Assembly: GCA_035578175.1 (NCBI GenBank)
Contig: JAQMRL010000014.1
Span: 14,985,774-15,049,773, forward strand
Origin: Catonia carolina
Lineage: Eukaryota; Arthropoda; Insecta; Hemiptera; Achilidae
Length of the DNA stretch: 64,000 nucleotides
Direction: 5' to 3'
The notes beneath the pieces were generated by a model. That model was not told where the DNA came from. It did not search any database and worked only from the letters and a program-made list of their open reading frames with translations. Within the stretch, counting starts at the first letter, position 1. The number at the start of each line of letters is the position of its first letter. The position numbers and the translations under genes were made by a program. Below, in pieces: positions 42,146 to 53,477 of this stretch.

Positions 42146-42935
42146 TCTGGCCTGAAACACTCACACAAGTTTCTCTTGCCAATGCAAATAGTTAACAATA
42201 AACCTAAAATTAGTAATAAAACATTAGAAATAAACAAAAAACTAACCTCAAAAAACATAACCTTATTTTAATCATGAGTGAAATACGCAAAATGAAAATC
42301 AACCTCAGATCGGCTTAAAAATACAAAAAATCACTCTTTCATGCTAAACTAGGCTCTGTAGAGAAAAATGCTTTAAATAAAAGTTGTAGATCTTTTAATT
42401 TCCTATAAATTTGATTAAATACACATTTGTCGTAAAATGCATTCTAAGGCCGAAATCTTAAAAATTTTTCACACGTTTTCGTGAGAAAAAAAACAGAAAA
42501 TCGCTAATTACTGCTAAACTAGGCGTTATACAAAAAAATGTTGGAAATAAAAGTTGTAGAATTTTAAATTCTCTAAAACTTTTATTATACAAATTTTTGA
42601 GATAAAATGCATATTAAAGCCATAATCTAAAAAAAATAATTTTTTACGTGAAAACAGCCTCTTCAAGAATTTCAGCAAACATGGCGCCTACCCTATCTTG
42701 TAGAGAATAAAAAATTGAGTAAACCAGGCAATTTTTAAAAAAAATCGTAGGACCAATTTTTGAGAATATACCAAAAAGTGGAAACTTATACGAATAAACT
42801 ACTACTTCCGGTTGACCGATTTTGACGATAATGTTCGTGTTGGGTCCGGTAGTTGTATGTAACATAAGTTTCAAGTTTCAAGTTCGTACGATGTTTCGTT
42901 CTTAAGATATTTTGTTTACACACACACATACACAC

Positions 42936-42966
<31 letters not shown>

Positions 42967-43095
42967 GACCAATCGCTAAAACATGTTTTTTGGGTTCAGG
43001 AGGTCTGAAAACGTGTAGATCCGGTGAAAACTCGATTTCGAAAAATCGTAATGAAAACAATATATTCCTTCCTATTTAGGCAAGAGAAAGTAAAA
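42146..43095 (-). mobile_element. Hel-A copy 19, full length, inside the piggyBac-like element
   Basis: Runs from TCTGGCCTGAAACACTCACA to GGCAAGAGAAAGTAAAAA. Near the outer end the usual ATATTCATATAGGC is shortened to ATTTAGGC. The CA tract is mixed with CGCG (42918-42966). Confidence 0.88.
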
Positions 43096-44141
43096 ATACC
43101 GAAAGTCAAGATACTTCAAAATAAGTGGCATAATAATTTTCCACTGATACTTGAAGTCCTTAGATGTGGGGATCTTTTCATGCCCATGCCTGTAATGTAA
43201 TTTTGGCATAAAATTTTGCTACCTGTTTCATTGGCCTTCGATTATGAGGTAGTTTATTATTATGTATTATTTATTATGAAGAATAGACTGGTCTCTTAGG
43301 CTGCCATGTGTAATCATTTCACGGATACATTTCGAAATGCTCTACGTGCCAAGAATTCACAAAAAAAAAACAGATAGATATACGATGTTATTTGTGGAAA
43401 TGTCCTTTACAAAATGTTTCATATTACGTTTTTGTAAATATTTTCCAGATTTACAGACAAAAATGTTCACTAACAACCAAATTTCTGTGCTAGCGAAAGT
43501 TTTGCGTGTTATAACAAATTCAAATGTGAACTGATTTGTATGTTTTTTATTCTGTGCTATAATTTTTTTAATGATTTTTCGTTACTAAATGCATCAGAAA
43601 AATGAATTTTTTCGTGAGTGTGTGGTACAATCGGTTGCAAAAGAGAATGAGAAATAATTTTTCTCCCAAGTACCACCGGTCAATTATTTTGCCATAACGA
43701 TTGCTGGTGAGGCCCACTGGCATAATACTTTGGCGGCCTAACATTATCATAAAAAAAACATGATGGCCGACAGTTTTAGATTTTCTTTGTGGTAGTATAA
43801 ATTTAGACTATAGAACTTTTCACACAATCTCACGTGCTTATATTGTATTTATCGCCACTTAGAAGATTTGCGGGTAACAAAAGAAAACTGCCTGCAAAAG
43901 TATCAATCTTGACTAGGGCCTACAACCATTTGCAAACATTCCAGTAAATTTACTGAAGCAAGTGGTCTTATTTCAGTACTTAATAATAATAATAAATAAA
44001 GATATATGTAATCATGTAGTTATCTTGAAATAAGTTCATCTGCAGTGGTTTTAATTGTACACTTCAAAAAAATGACACTTTCACAAATATTACCGATAGT
44101 CACGTTCACAAAGGACAGATGGCAAGATATTATGCCGCGCT
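43096..44141. other. Interior of the piggyBac-like element, no gene
   Basis: Two short frames (43337-43534 plus, 43568-43750 minus) show no piggyBac transposase motifs. The repeated TGGCATAATA-type motifs lie here. Confidence 0.5.
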
Positions 44142-44153
44142 TAGTTTGCACTT

Positions 44154-44382
44154 GGCCTTCGGGCCAGCCCAGTCAGTCAGCTGGTACAAAGGCGCTATTA
44201 TTTGTTAAGTAACACCGGTTGGGCAAGCGACTTTGAATGGTGACCAGTTGACAGCCATCTATGAACAAACTCTACTGGGGGTCCCTGTTCAAACTCATGT
44301 CTAATCCACTTCAAAAACGATCAAATTGGGTAGTTGTCAACAAAGTACAGTTCTCGATAACAAATAAAAGCTAAAAAAAAGC
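44154..44382 (+). repeat. SINE-G, full length with target duplication
   Basis: Head GGCCTTCGGGCCAGCCCAG, box-B-like CTGTTCAAACTC, end AAAAGCTAAAAAAAAGC. Flanked by TAGTTTGCACTT at 44142-44153 and 44383-44394. Reference copy of this family. Confidence 0.92.
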
Positions 44383-44565
44383 TAGTTTGCACTTGTGTAA
44401 CTCATTCAACAATGTACCCAGCGCTGCCAACTTTTGCAGCAGTAAAATACCTCTACTCGGCTTCAGCAGACATGTGTTTGGTCAGTTATTTTGCCACAGG
44501 ATCTTAAGCTACAATCAATATTACAAAAGTGGTAAACTATTATGCCACGGCCCGTAAAGGGTTAA

Positions 44566-44824
44566 AAGAATATGCTTATCAGCATGCCAGGCCCTCGGGA
44601 AATTACCCACTTTCAACCCTGCAAATGACACCTTTACTTCATTCTCCATAAATTCGTTACTCTTAGACAAGATAACTCTGTATAGTGTCTTTTACACATC
44701 TACCTCTTCCGTTCTTAAATAATGGCTGACTATGTGATAAGAAACAGAACTATTTTTGTAGCCCTTGAACCAAGAGATCGAGTGCAATTAATTTAATACT
44801 CCACTTGCTCGTTTTGGGTAAATA
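44566..44824 (-). repeat. SINE-C, remaining part after the piggyBac-like element
   Basis: Continues from the break at 42042: AAGAATATGCTTATCAGCAT, CACATCTACCTCTTCC, to ACTCCACTTGCTCG. Removing the piggyBac-like element and one TTAA restores a continuous SINE-C. Confidence 0.85.
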
Positions 44825-44988
44825 GATGAACTATCTTGCTTAAAAGTACAAGCTGAACCAGCAGTAGTTCAATATTGTTTTTGTTTTGTTTCAAAAAATA
44901 TACTATAACAGTCTTTTATGAGAAACAAAGAAATATAATTAACTTACATTTTAAATTCTAGTAAGTAACACTACAAGACGAAAACAAA

Positions 44989-45250
44989 GAATTTTTTTTA
45001 GTCTTTATTTCTTATCAGGAACTATACATTATTGACAACTACCCAATTTGATCGCTGCCTTGCTGTATTATTTGAAATTAGGCATGAGTTTGATCAGGGA
45101 CCCCCAGTAGAGTTTGTTCATGGATGGCTGTTTTTTGCTGGTCACCATATAAAGTCGCTTGCCTAACCGGTGTTACTTAACAGACAATAGCGATTTACTG
45201 CAATAGTGATTTACAGACAATAGCTGACTGACTGGGCTGGCCCGAAGGCC
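44989..45250 (-). repeat. SINE-G, minus strand
   Basis: Ends GGCTGGCCCGAAGGCC. Contains an extra internal duplication of ACAGACAATAG and GTGATTTAC near 45180-45225. AACAAA at 44983-44988 and 45251-45256 is a short possible target duplication. Confidence 0.85.
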
Positions 45251-45312
45251 AACAAACTGAATAACAAAGTATTTGCAAGAATATCAGGAACAATAAACAA
45301 TACACTCAACAT

Positions 45313-45640
45313 TTTTTTTTAACTCCTAATGTGTGTACGTTGCAATCTGTTTAATTTAGAACAATAAGCAACCCCATGGACCCAATGAAATGAGGATGAT
45401 GTGTATGACGTGTAAATGAGGTGTAGTCTTGTGCAGAGTCAGGTCGACCACTCCTGAGAGAGTATGGTTAATTGAACCCCAACCATCAAAGTACACCGAA
45501 AACCACTGCATAGCATTCAAATCCGTATAAAAGTAACTACATATACTAGGATTTGAACCAGGAACCTTCGTCTCCGAAAATCAGCTGTTAAACAGCTGAT
45601 TTTGGCGACGACTTTACCTCTAGACCAACCCGGTGGGTTT
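45313..45640 (-). repeat. SINE-B with 8-bp target duplication
   Basis: Minus-strand copy from the T run to CAACCCGGTGGGTT, with box B GGATTTGAACC on the plus strand. Flanked by CTCAACAT at 45305-45312 and 45641-45648. Confidence 0.9.
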
Positions 45641-45878
45641 CTCAACATATAAATAATTGATATAATGAGAGGTACTCAGGGTAATGAGGCCTCAAATTGT
45701 GATTTGTAAATTCAAAAGTTTTGTTTATAGTTTATTTTTTAAAAAAACTGATTGCAAATAATGTTATATAAAAAAAAATTGTAAAATTTATTTTAAATTT
45801 GGAAAATATATTGAACAAACTTCTTCTTTTTTAAAAAGTAATATTTTTAAACATATGTTTTTTTAATAATTAAATTTT

Positions 45879-46061
45879 TTTTTTTTTTTGTTTAACGTCG
45901 CATCAACATCAAGGTCATTAGCGACGACGTTGGGGTGTAACTGTGTGTGATGAGGATGAAATGATTTTTTTGTAACGTATGAAAATATGCTGAGTGGGAT
46001 TCGAACCCAGGACCGCATGGTGAGAGGCGAGCACGTTACCAACTGCGCCAATGCGGCCGGC
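45879..46061 (-). repeat. SINE-T, full length with 11-bp target duplication
   Basis: 183 bp, minus strand. Head GCCGGCCGCATTGGCGCAG (box A TGGCGCAGTTGG), box B GGGTTCGAATCC, body ending in a long T/A run. Flanked by AATTAAATTTT (45868-45878 and 46062-46072). Reference copy of the family. It is tRNA-derived but extends well past a tRNA, so it is not a tRNA gene. Confidence 0.95.
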
Positions 46062-46274
46062 AATTAAATTTTGTTATAGTTTCAAGATCATTTTCATATG
46101 GATCTTGTACGGGTTGTAATGTTAACATGAATAAGTACATGTATTACGTTCTATTTAAATTTATCAGTACAAATTGTTTAAAAAACAGAAAGTATTAATC
46201 CGGTCAAAATTTACTCAAATGTTCAAATCAAGTAGTATAAGTAATGAACTTTGATTAAAAATAACTTAATAATT

Positions 46275-46611
46275 TTTTTTTGTTTTTTTTTAATCCCTAA
46301 TATGTGTACGTTGCAATCTGTTCAATTCAGAACAATAAGCAACCCCATGACCCAATGAGATGAGGATGATTTATGTATGACGTGTAAATGAGATGTAGTC
46401 TTGTACAGACTCAGGCCGACCATTCCTGAGAGAGTATGGTTAATTAAACCCCAACCATCAAAGTACACCGGTAACCATTGTCTATCATTCAAATCCGTAT
46501 AAAAGTAACTACCTTTACTGGGATTTGAACCAGGAACCTTCGTCTCAGAAAATCAGCTGTTAAACAGCTGAATTTGGCGACGACTTTACCTCTAGACCAA
46601 CCCGGTGGGTC
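46275..46611 (-). repeat. SINE-B with 11-bp target duplication
   Basis: Closely similar to the copy at 45313. Flanked by ACTTAATAATT at 46264-46274 and 46612-46622. Confidence 0.93.
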
Positions 46612-46881
46612 ACTTAATAATTAACCAACAACTTATACAAAATTGAAAACAAATACTTTAATTTATCTATTTCTGTTTTCGTTGTTTTTTAAAGACACAA
46701 ATCTTTTATGACACATCTAGTGAAAACATTACAAATGTACGGTAAACACAAAACATAAGTTCTCTTGGAAATAAGTAAAACTAAGCGATCTCAACATAAA
46801 TCTAGTTATAAACATAAATATGTAAAGAGGCCTACGAAAGTGCCCATCATAGAAGTAATACCCAAATAAACAGTTAGAGGT

Positions 46882-48420
46882 TTACTGTGTAAACGGCACT
46901 TCGCAGACCTTCGTTCTTGGCGTTGGTGTATTCACCTTGGAGGAATCCTTATGACGGCGAGTGATAAACGTGAAGAGGTTGTCCGCTTCAACCATCAAAT
47001 GGACCGTCAAATGAAAATTCGCTCTGTAGTCCTCACTTCGTAGATCTTCGTTCTTGGCGTCCGGAGTATTCTTCTTGAACCATTCCTTATGTCGGCGAGC
47101 GATCAACGTGAAGAGGTTGTACGCTCCAACCATCAAATGAAAATTCGCTCTGTAGTCCTCACTTCGTAGATCTTCGTTCTTGGCGTCCGGAGTATTCTTT
47201 TTGACCCATTCCTTATGTCGGCAAGCGACCAACGTGAAGAGGTTGTACGCTTCAACCATCAAATGAAAATTCGCCCTTTAGTCCTCACTTCGTAGATCTT
47301 CGTTCTTGGCGTCCGGAGTATTCTTCTTCTTTTGAACCATTCCTTATGTCGGCGAGCGATCAACGTGAAGAGGTTGTACGCTCCAACCATCAAATGAAAA
47401 TTCGCCCTGTAGTCCTCACTTCGTAGATCTTCGTTCTTGGCGTCCGCAGTATTCTTCTTGACCCATTCCTTATGTCGGCGAGTGATCAACGTAAAGAGGT
47501 TGTACGCTTCAACCATCAAATGGACCGTCAAATAAAAATTCGCTCTGTAGTCCTCACTTCGTAGATCTTCGTTCGTGGCGTCCGCAGTATTCTTCTTGAC
47601 CCATTCCTTATGTCGGCGAGTGATCAACTTGAAGAGGTTGTACGCTTCAACCATCAAATGGACCGTCAAATGAAAATTCGCCCTGTAGTCCTGACTTCGT
47701 AGATCTTTGTTCTTGGCGTCCGGAGTATTCTTCTTGACCCATTCCTTATGTCGGCGAGCGATCAACGTGAATAGGTTGTACGCTTCAACCATCAAATGGA
47801 CCGTCAAATGAAAATTTGCCCTGTAGTCCTCGCTTCGTAGATCTTCGTTCTTGGCGTCCGGAGTATTCTTCTTGACCCATTCCTTATGTCGGCGAGTGAT
47901 CTACGTGAAGAGGTTGTACGCTTCAACCATCAAATTGACCGTCAAATGAAAATTTGCCCTGTAGTCCTCACTTCGTAGATCTTCGTTCTTGGCGTCCGGA
48001 GTATTCTTCTTGACCCATTCCTTATGTCGGCGAGCGATCAACGTGAAGAGGTTGTACGCTTCAACCATCAAATGGACCGTCAAATGAAAATTCGCCCTGT
48101 AGTCCTCACTTCGTAGATCTTCGTTCTTGGCGTCCGGAGTATTCTTCTTGACCCATTCCTTATGTCGGCGAGCGATCAATGTGAAGAGGTTGTACGCTTC
48201 AACCATCAAATGGACCGTCAAATGAAAATTCGCCCTGTAGTCCTCACTTCGTAGCTCTTCGTTCTTGGCGTCCGGAGTATTCTTCTTGACCCATTCCTTA
48301 TGTCGGCGAGTGATCGACGTGAAGAGGTTGTACGCTTCAACCATCAAATGGACCGTCAAATGAAAATTTGCCCTGTAGTCCTGACTTCGTAGATCTTCGT
48401 TCTTGGCGTTCGGTGTATTC
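46882..48420 (-). pseudogene. Array of ~12 units of a 46-codon coding repeat, decaying
   Basis: The minus strand encodes tandem copies of a 138-bp unit: VEAYNLFTLIARRHKEWV, KKNTPDAKNEDLRSEDY, RANFHLTVHLM. About eleven full units and one partial are seen. Some are shorter by 12 bp and lack TVHL. The unit length stays a multiple of three and most differences leave the protein unchanged, which suggests it was once translated. It ends KVCEVPFTQ and stop at 46882. Damage: TAG at 47901-47903, TAA at 47278-47280 and a 5-bp insertion near 47326-47335. The other end breaks into Hel-A at 48421, so its start is lost. There is a faint likeness to the first helix of HMG boxes (AYNLF..RRH...KKNTPDA), but I do not recognise the family. 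Confidence 0.75.
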
Positions 48421-48429
48421 TTAGCAAAA

Positions 48430-48790
48430 AAAAAGTAGTTAATGAGACGATTTTTAAAAAAATTATATGAGTCGTTTTAGAGAAAATCACAAAAAAGTGA
48501 AAATGGTCACGAATACAATATTTCTTTCGGTTGACCGATTTTGATGAAAAGGTTCATGTCGGTCTAGTAGTAGTATCTTACTTAAGTTTCAAGTTTCAAG
48601 TTTGTACGATGTTCCGTTCTTGGGATATTTTGTTTACACACACGCACACACAGATTAATTGCTAAAAACATGTTTCTTTGTTCAGTTGGTCTGAACACGA
48701 GTATATCCTGGGAAAACTCGATTTCGAAAAATCGACATGAAAACATTAATTTCCTTTCTATATTTTCATATAGGCAAGAGATAATAAAAA
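48430..48790 (-). mobile_element. Hel-A fragment 20, 5' third
   Basis: Starts abruptly at AAGTAGTTAATGAGACG next to the coding-repeat array and runs to GGCAAGAGATAATAAAAATA. Confidence 0.8.
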
Positions 48791-49085
48791 TATGTTTTGA
48801 AACACTCACACAACTTTCTCTTGCCAATACAAATAATGAAGAATATTACCTAACATTAGTAATAACAGATTAAAAATAAACAAATGTTGTTTCTCACAAC
48901 ATTTAGAACTCAAAATATAGTGAATGGAGCAATTTCAAACAAGATCATAGGAGCCGTTTATGAGAAAATTACAAAAAAATTTAAAATCTCACGAATTAAA
49001 TACGGTTTTTAGACCGAATACTTTTTTATATGTTTTTTTCTTCATTGGAATGGAAATTCGTGAACGTTTCACGCAGGTTTTTTTG
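48791..49085 (-). mobile_element. Hel-A fragment 21, divergent remains
   Basis: A hairpin-end piece (TTTTGAAACACTCACACAAC, CTTTCTCTTGCCAATAC) is followed by diverged body sequence (GGAGCAATTTCAAACAAG, GAGCCGTTTATGAG). It ends with a hairpin-like GTGAACGTTTCACGCAGG. Confidence 0.55.
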
Positions 49086-49719
49086 TTTTGTAGTTGGCTA
49101 GACTGAAATAATAGAACAGAGAGACAATCTTAGGAACTAATTCAGTAGAACTGAAATAGGAATGACAGATGTCACATTGGTTGGAGTGACAGTTTGTCTT
49201 TAAAACAATAGCAGTAGTCTAATGAAAATGGGTTACTGAATCAGGTGTACCAACAGCTGCGCTCTAAAGACATATAGATTGTCTGACAGACTGCATCCCT
49301 TCGTCTCTCACAGTAAGTACTTCATGACTATTCTTCCATAAGGTGTTCCAAAAATTTAAATACTAATTGTTTCGATAAAATCTTTTAAGAACTTTCAACG
49401 ATCTGCATAATTCAAACAATCTATTGTAAATCACTCTTTCGAATTTCTTTTGCCAATGTGAAAAATGAAAAACACACTATGTTTAAACCAAAACATTACA
49501 AAACAATGATACTAAAAATAGGGCTAAACTAAAAATTTACATTCTGAGAATTTAATTAAGTTTCTTGTTAAGTGTGGAGGCACCAATCTTGACTATTTTC
49601 TTGGCAAGATGTTCTCCAGTACGTTTTTACTTTTTTAATGTTTTGAGTCAGGACTTTAAGTTTTTCTTTTGCGTATTCATCATAAAGGGATCTTAACTTC
49701 ACTAATTAGAAATATAATG
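49086..49719. other. Intron-like sequence, nothing recognised
   Basis: No coding signal or known repeat. Confidence 0.5.
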
Positions 49720-51080
49720 GTGAAGCTTGTTACTACGGTAGGCGTAGCTCAAAAGTCGGTCGAGATAGGAGCGGCAGGGCATCCGGCTACGTAGTCAAGT
49801 TCAAAAGGAACAAAAAGGAAAATGGTTGGGGGATGCCTTCGCTGCTGCCTCAAAGAGGAGCGGCCGCTGGCAAGCGAGTATCGTCTCTACAGCTACCTGA
49901 AGTTGCTGAAGCCAGGAACAGTCGCCGAAGCGGCGTCACCTTTCGCTTCTCCCTCGGTGAGTAGGAGCGGGTGAAGCGAGGGAGATCGTCTACACCGCTG
50001 CCTAACGAATAGGAGCGGTCACCGATGTGGCGAACAACGTTTACCATCCGTTTATCGTCTTTCTCCGTATCGACTTTCTCGAAGCGACGACCGATACTGA
50101 CTGATTGATTTCCTTCAACTACTGCCTATCGAGGTCCTTGGTGTATGTCTCACCCACTGGCACACGCACTGCGAGAGATTTGGTGGCTGCGCTATCTACC
50201 GGCAGCAGAAGCGACAACGTTCACAGCGCCAACAGTGAGCAAAAATCGAACGACGGACCGGCGTATAAAATAGTACAGTATCAAGCTAAAGTCCGTTTTC
50301 CCTATTTTGACTTGCTGTCTATTTTTGGGAATTTAATCACTTTGGAATTCAAAATAAAATAAAATAAAATAGTGTCACCGTCGTCCCCTTTGATTAGGTA
50401 CTGTGCTGCCGGATATCAAAGCTTCCGACTTAGCAACAGAGGGAACCGCCAATACTTCCGAAAGGGGCAGTAGGCCTGTGGCGGCGTACCGACAAAGACC
50501 TTTGTGGCCAAGGCCAAGCCAGTAACCGCCCCCACCCTACCATAGCGCTCCACTAAGCCCGAGAAGATTCCAATCCACACAGGAGACAAGATATCCGCCA
50601 TCGGCACACGGCTACCGGACTCCAACGAAGACTAATCGACGACCCCGCAAGAGAGAAGATGATGCCGCCAACCCGACACTGTAAGGCGTCGACCGAGCCT
50701 TACGCCCACCGGATTCAACGAAGCCGCTATCGACGCACTACTGCGAGGGAAGAAGATGACGTCTCCTCTGGACGACGACACGCTGTCACCCAGCTCCTTG
50801 ACCGCCACGACGACTACTTATTTTTTTGTTTTACGTCTTACTATTTTGCAATTTCTGCTAATGCAAACGGCGGGTAATGATGATAATGAAAATGAGTGAT
50901 GAAAAAATGCCAGACCTGACCAGGAATCGAATCCGGGACCCCGGCGTAGAAGCCAGTTGCGCTAACCACTACGCCAACGGGCCGGCCACGATGATTACGA
51001 CCGATGCTTCACCAAGATGACCAACGTTTAAGCGGCCCTTTTCAAGGCCACCAAAAAGTAAAAATTTCAACTCGTCACTT
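49720..51080. other. GC-rich island of unknown origin
   Basis: Base composition and CpG density differ sharply from the AT-rich surroundings. There are no long frames on either strand. An imperfect tandem duplication of about 95 bp lies at 50615-50665 and 50710-50760 (GGACTCCAACGAAGAC / GGATTCAACGAAGCC, then GAAGATGA). GTGTCACCGTC at 50372 and ATGTCACCATCCGGTGAC at 51082 are similar. It may be the untranslated part of a retrotransposon or foreign DNA. A SINE is inserted at 50820-50990. Confidence 0.4.
50820..50990 (-). repeat. tRNA-derived SINE, second subfamily
   Basis: Minus-strand head GGCCGGCCCGTTGGCGTAGT, GGTTAGCGCAACTGGC, box B GGATTCGATTCC, tail T-rich at 50820-50830. Differs from SINE-T in the tRNA part. 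Imperfect target duplication CCACGACGACTAC / CCACGATGATTAC. Confidence 0.85.
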
Positions 51081-51157
51081 AATGTCACCATCCGGTGACA
51101 ATAGGATTATTTTATACACAGAAAGAATAAATAGCCTTTTATTTTAAACAGAAAAAA

Positions 51158-52087
51158 TCTGGTGTGAAACACTCACACAACTTTCTCTTGCCAATGCAAA
51201 TGATTAATAATAAACCTAACATTATTAATAAAATATTAGAAATAAACAAAAACTAACCTCAAAAACATAACCTTATTTTAATCACGAGTGAATGACGCAA
51301 AATGACAATCGAACTCAGTTTGGCTTAAAAATACGGAAAATCACGCTTTCACGCTAAACTAGGCTCTGTAGAGAAAAATGCTCTAAACAAAAGTTGTAGA
51401 TCTTTTAATTTTCTATAACTTTTATTATATACACTTTTGTCGTAAAATGCATACTAAGACCGAAATGTTAAAAAAATCGATTTTTCTCACGTTTTCGTGA
51501 GAAAAAAAACAGAAAATCGCAAATTACCGCTAAACTAAGCGTTATACAAAAAAATGTTTGAAACAGAAGTTGTAGGTTTTTAAATTCTCTACAACTTTTA
51601 TTATATAAGTTTTTGCGCTGAAATTTATATTAAAGCCGTAATCTTAAAAAAACAACGTTTTTACGTGAAAACAGCCTCACCGAGAATTTCAGCAAACATG
51701 GCGCCTACCCTATCTTGTAGAGAATAAAAAATTGAGTAAAATAGGCGATTTTAAAAAAAATCGTAGGACCAGTTTTTGAGAAAATCGCAAAAAACTGAAA
51801 AATTATACGAATAAACTACTACTTCCGGTTGACCGATTTTGATGAAAATGTTCGTGTCGCGTCCGGTAGTGGTATGTAACTTAAGTTTCAAGTTTCAAGT
51901 TCGTACGATGTTCCGTTCTTGAGATATTCTGTTCACACACACACACACACAGACCAATCGCTAAAAACATGTTTTTTGGGTTCAGGGGGTCTGAAAACGT
52001 ATAGATCCGGTGAAAACTCGATTTCGAAAAATCGACATGAAAACAATACTTTCCTTCCTATATATTCATATAGGCAAGAGAAAGTAA
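51158..52087 (-). mobile_element. Hel-A copy 22, full length
   Basis: Runs from TCTGGTGTGAAACACTCACA to GGCAAGAGAAAGTAAAA. CA tract of about 8 repeats. The first ~400 bp are nearly identical to copy 23, 1340 bp away. Confidence 0.92.
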
Positions 52088-52490
52088 AAAGAACAGAAAA
52101 GTCAGTTGTTTACCTAATTTTGTTTAATTTTTGCTCTATTAAATATTTTGCTTAGTAAAGATAAGGTACATTTTCTAATGGACAGTCACATTTTTGTTTA
52201 GCTGCAACTTCACAACATTTTATGACTCTGTATATTAGATTTCGTTCAGAACTGTGAATATCCCAACCACGTTTTTGAGAAACTGACATTTCTGTTTATG
52301 GTAACAATTACATTCGTACGGTTAACCTACAAAATTTTCTGTGATATACTGTATGTGCTCTGGGTATAGTTTACGTTGTTGTGTTGACTGAATTGATACC
52401 AAAGCAGTGGCGCATGCGTACTGCTGCTTTCCTCCTTACCTCTTGTTAAAACCAAAGGCATTCTCGTGAGTAAAGTGACTATAAAAATCT
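52088..52490 (-). pseudogene. Relic of the IS630-type HTH transposon (family of 57111)
   Basis: 52190-52300 encodes on the minus strand a diverged version of the transposase N-terminus (KRGWDIHSSERNLIYRVIKC-like). The end TCGTGAGTAAAGTGACTA matches the right terminus of the element at 57111-57884. The left part is missing. Confidence 0.55.
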
Positions 52491-52497
52491 GGTGTGA

Positions 52498-53262
52498 AAC
52501 ACTCACACAACTTTCTCTTGCCAATGCAAATGATTAATAATAAACCTAACATTATTAATAAAATATTAGAAATAAACAAAAACTAACCTCAAAAACATAA
52601 CCTTATTTTAATCACGAGTGAATGACGCAAAATGACAATCGAACTCAGTTTGGCTTAAAAATACGGAAAATCACGCTTTCACGCTAAACTAGGCTCTGTA
52701 GAGAAAAATGCTCTAAACAAAAGTTGTAGATCTTTTAATTTTCTATAAATTTAATTATATACACTTTTGTCGTAAAATGCATACTAAGACCGAAATGTTA
52801 AAAAAATCGATTTTTCTCACGTTTTCGTGAGAAAAAAACAGAAAATCGCAAATTACCGCTAAACTAAGCGTTATACAAAAAAATGTTTGAAATAAAAGTT
52901 GTAGAATTTTACATTCTCTATAACTTTTATTATATAACGTTTTGCGCTAAAATGCATATTAAAGCCGCAATCTTAAAAAGAAAATGTTTTTACGTAAAAA
53001 CAGCCTCAAGCAGAATTTCAGCAAACATGGCGCCTACCCTATATTGTAGAGCATAAAAAATATAGTAAACCAGTTGATTTAAAAAAAAATCGTAGGACTA
53101 GTTTTTGAGAAAATCGCAAAAAAGTGAAAAATTATACGAATAAACTACTACTTCCGGTTGACTGATTTTGATGAAAATGTTCGTGTCGCGTCCGGTAGTG
53201 GTATGTAACTTAAGTTTCAAGTTTCAAGTTCGTACGATGTTCCGTTCTTGAGATATTCTGTT

Positions 53263-53293
<31 letters not shown>

Positions 53294-53474
53294 ACACACA
53301 CAGAGACACACACACACACACAGACACACACACAGACCAATCGCTAAAAACATGTTTTTTGGGTTCAGGGGGTCTGAAAACGTATAGATCCGGTGAAAAC
53401 TCGATTTCGAAAAATCGACATGAAAACAATACTTTCCTTCCTATATATTCATATTATAGGCAAGAGAAAGTAAT
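52498..53474 (-). mobile_element. Hel-A copy 23, full length
   Basis: Same subfamily as copy 22. The microsatellite is longer and interrupted by AGA (53264-53336). Its end abuts the mariner-like element at 53478. Confidence 0.92.
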
Positions 53475-53477
53475 AAA

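Larger units (their letters stand above)
42047..44561. mobile_element. piggyBac-like non-autonomous element, 2515 bp
   Basis: Bounded by TTAA at 42043-42046 and 44562-44565, with terminal inverted repeats CCCTTTA(A/C)GG(A/G)CC. TTAA duplication plus CCCT-type ends is the hallmark of the piggyBac superfamily. It sits inside a SINE-C copy and itself contains Hel-A (42146-43095) and SINE-G (44154-44382). Outside those, the motif TGGCATAATA or its complement TATTATGCC(A/G) recurs (43121, 43718, 44130, 44540). No transposase frame was found. Confidence 0.85.

Noticed and set aside
45879..46061. Functional tRNA gene
   Set aside because: Box A and box B are present, but the unit continues into a SINE body with a poly-A tail and target duplication. 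The same holds for 22431, 36807, 50820 and 63712.
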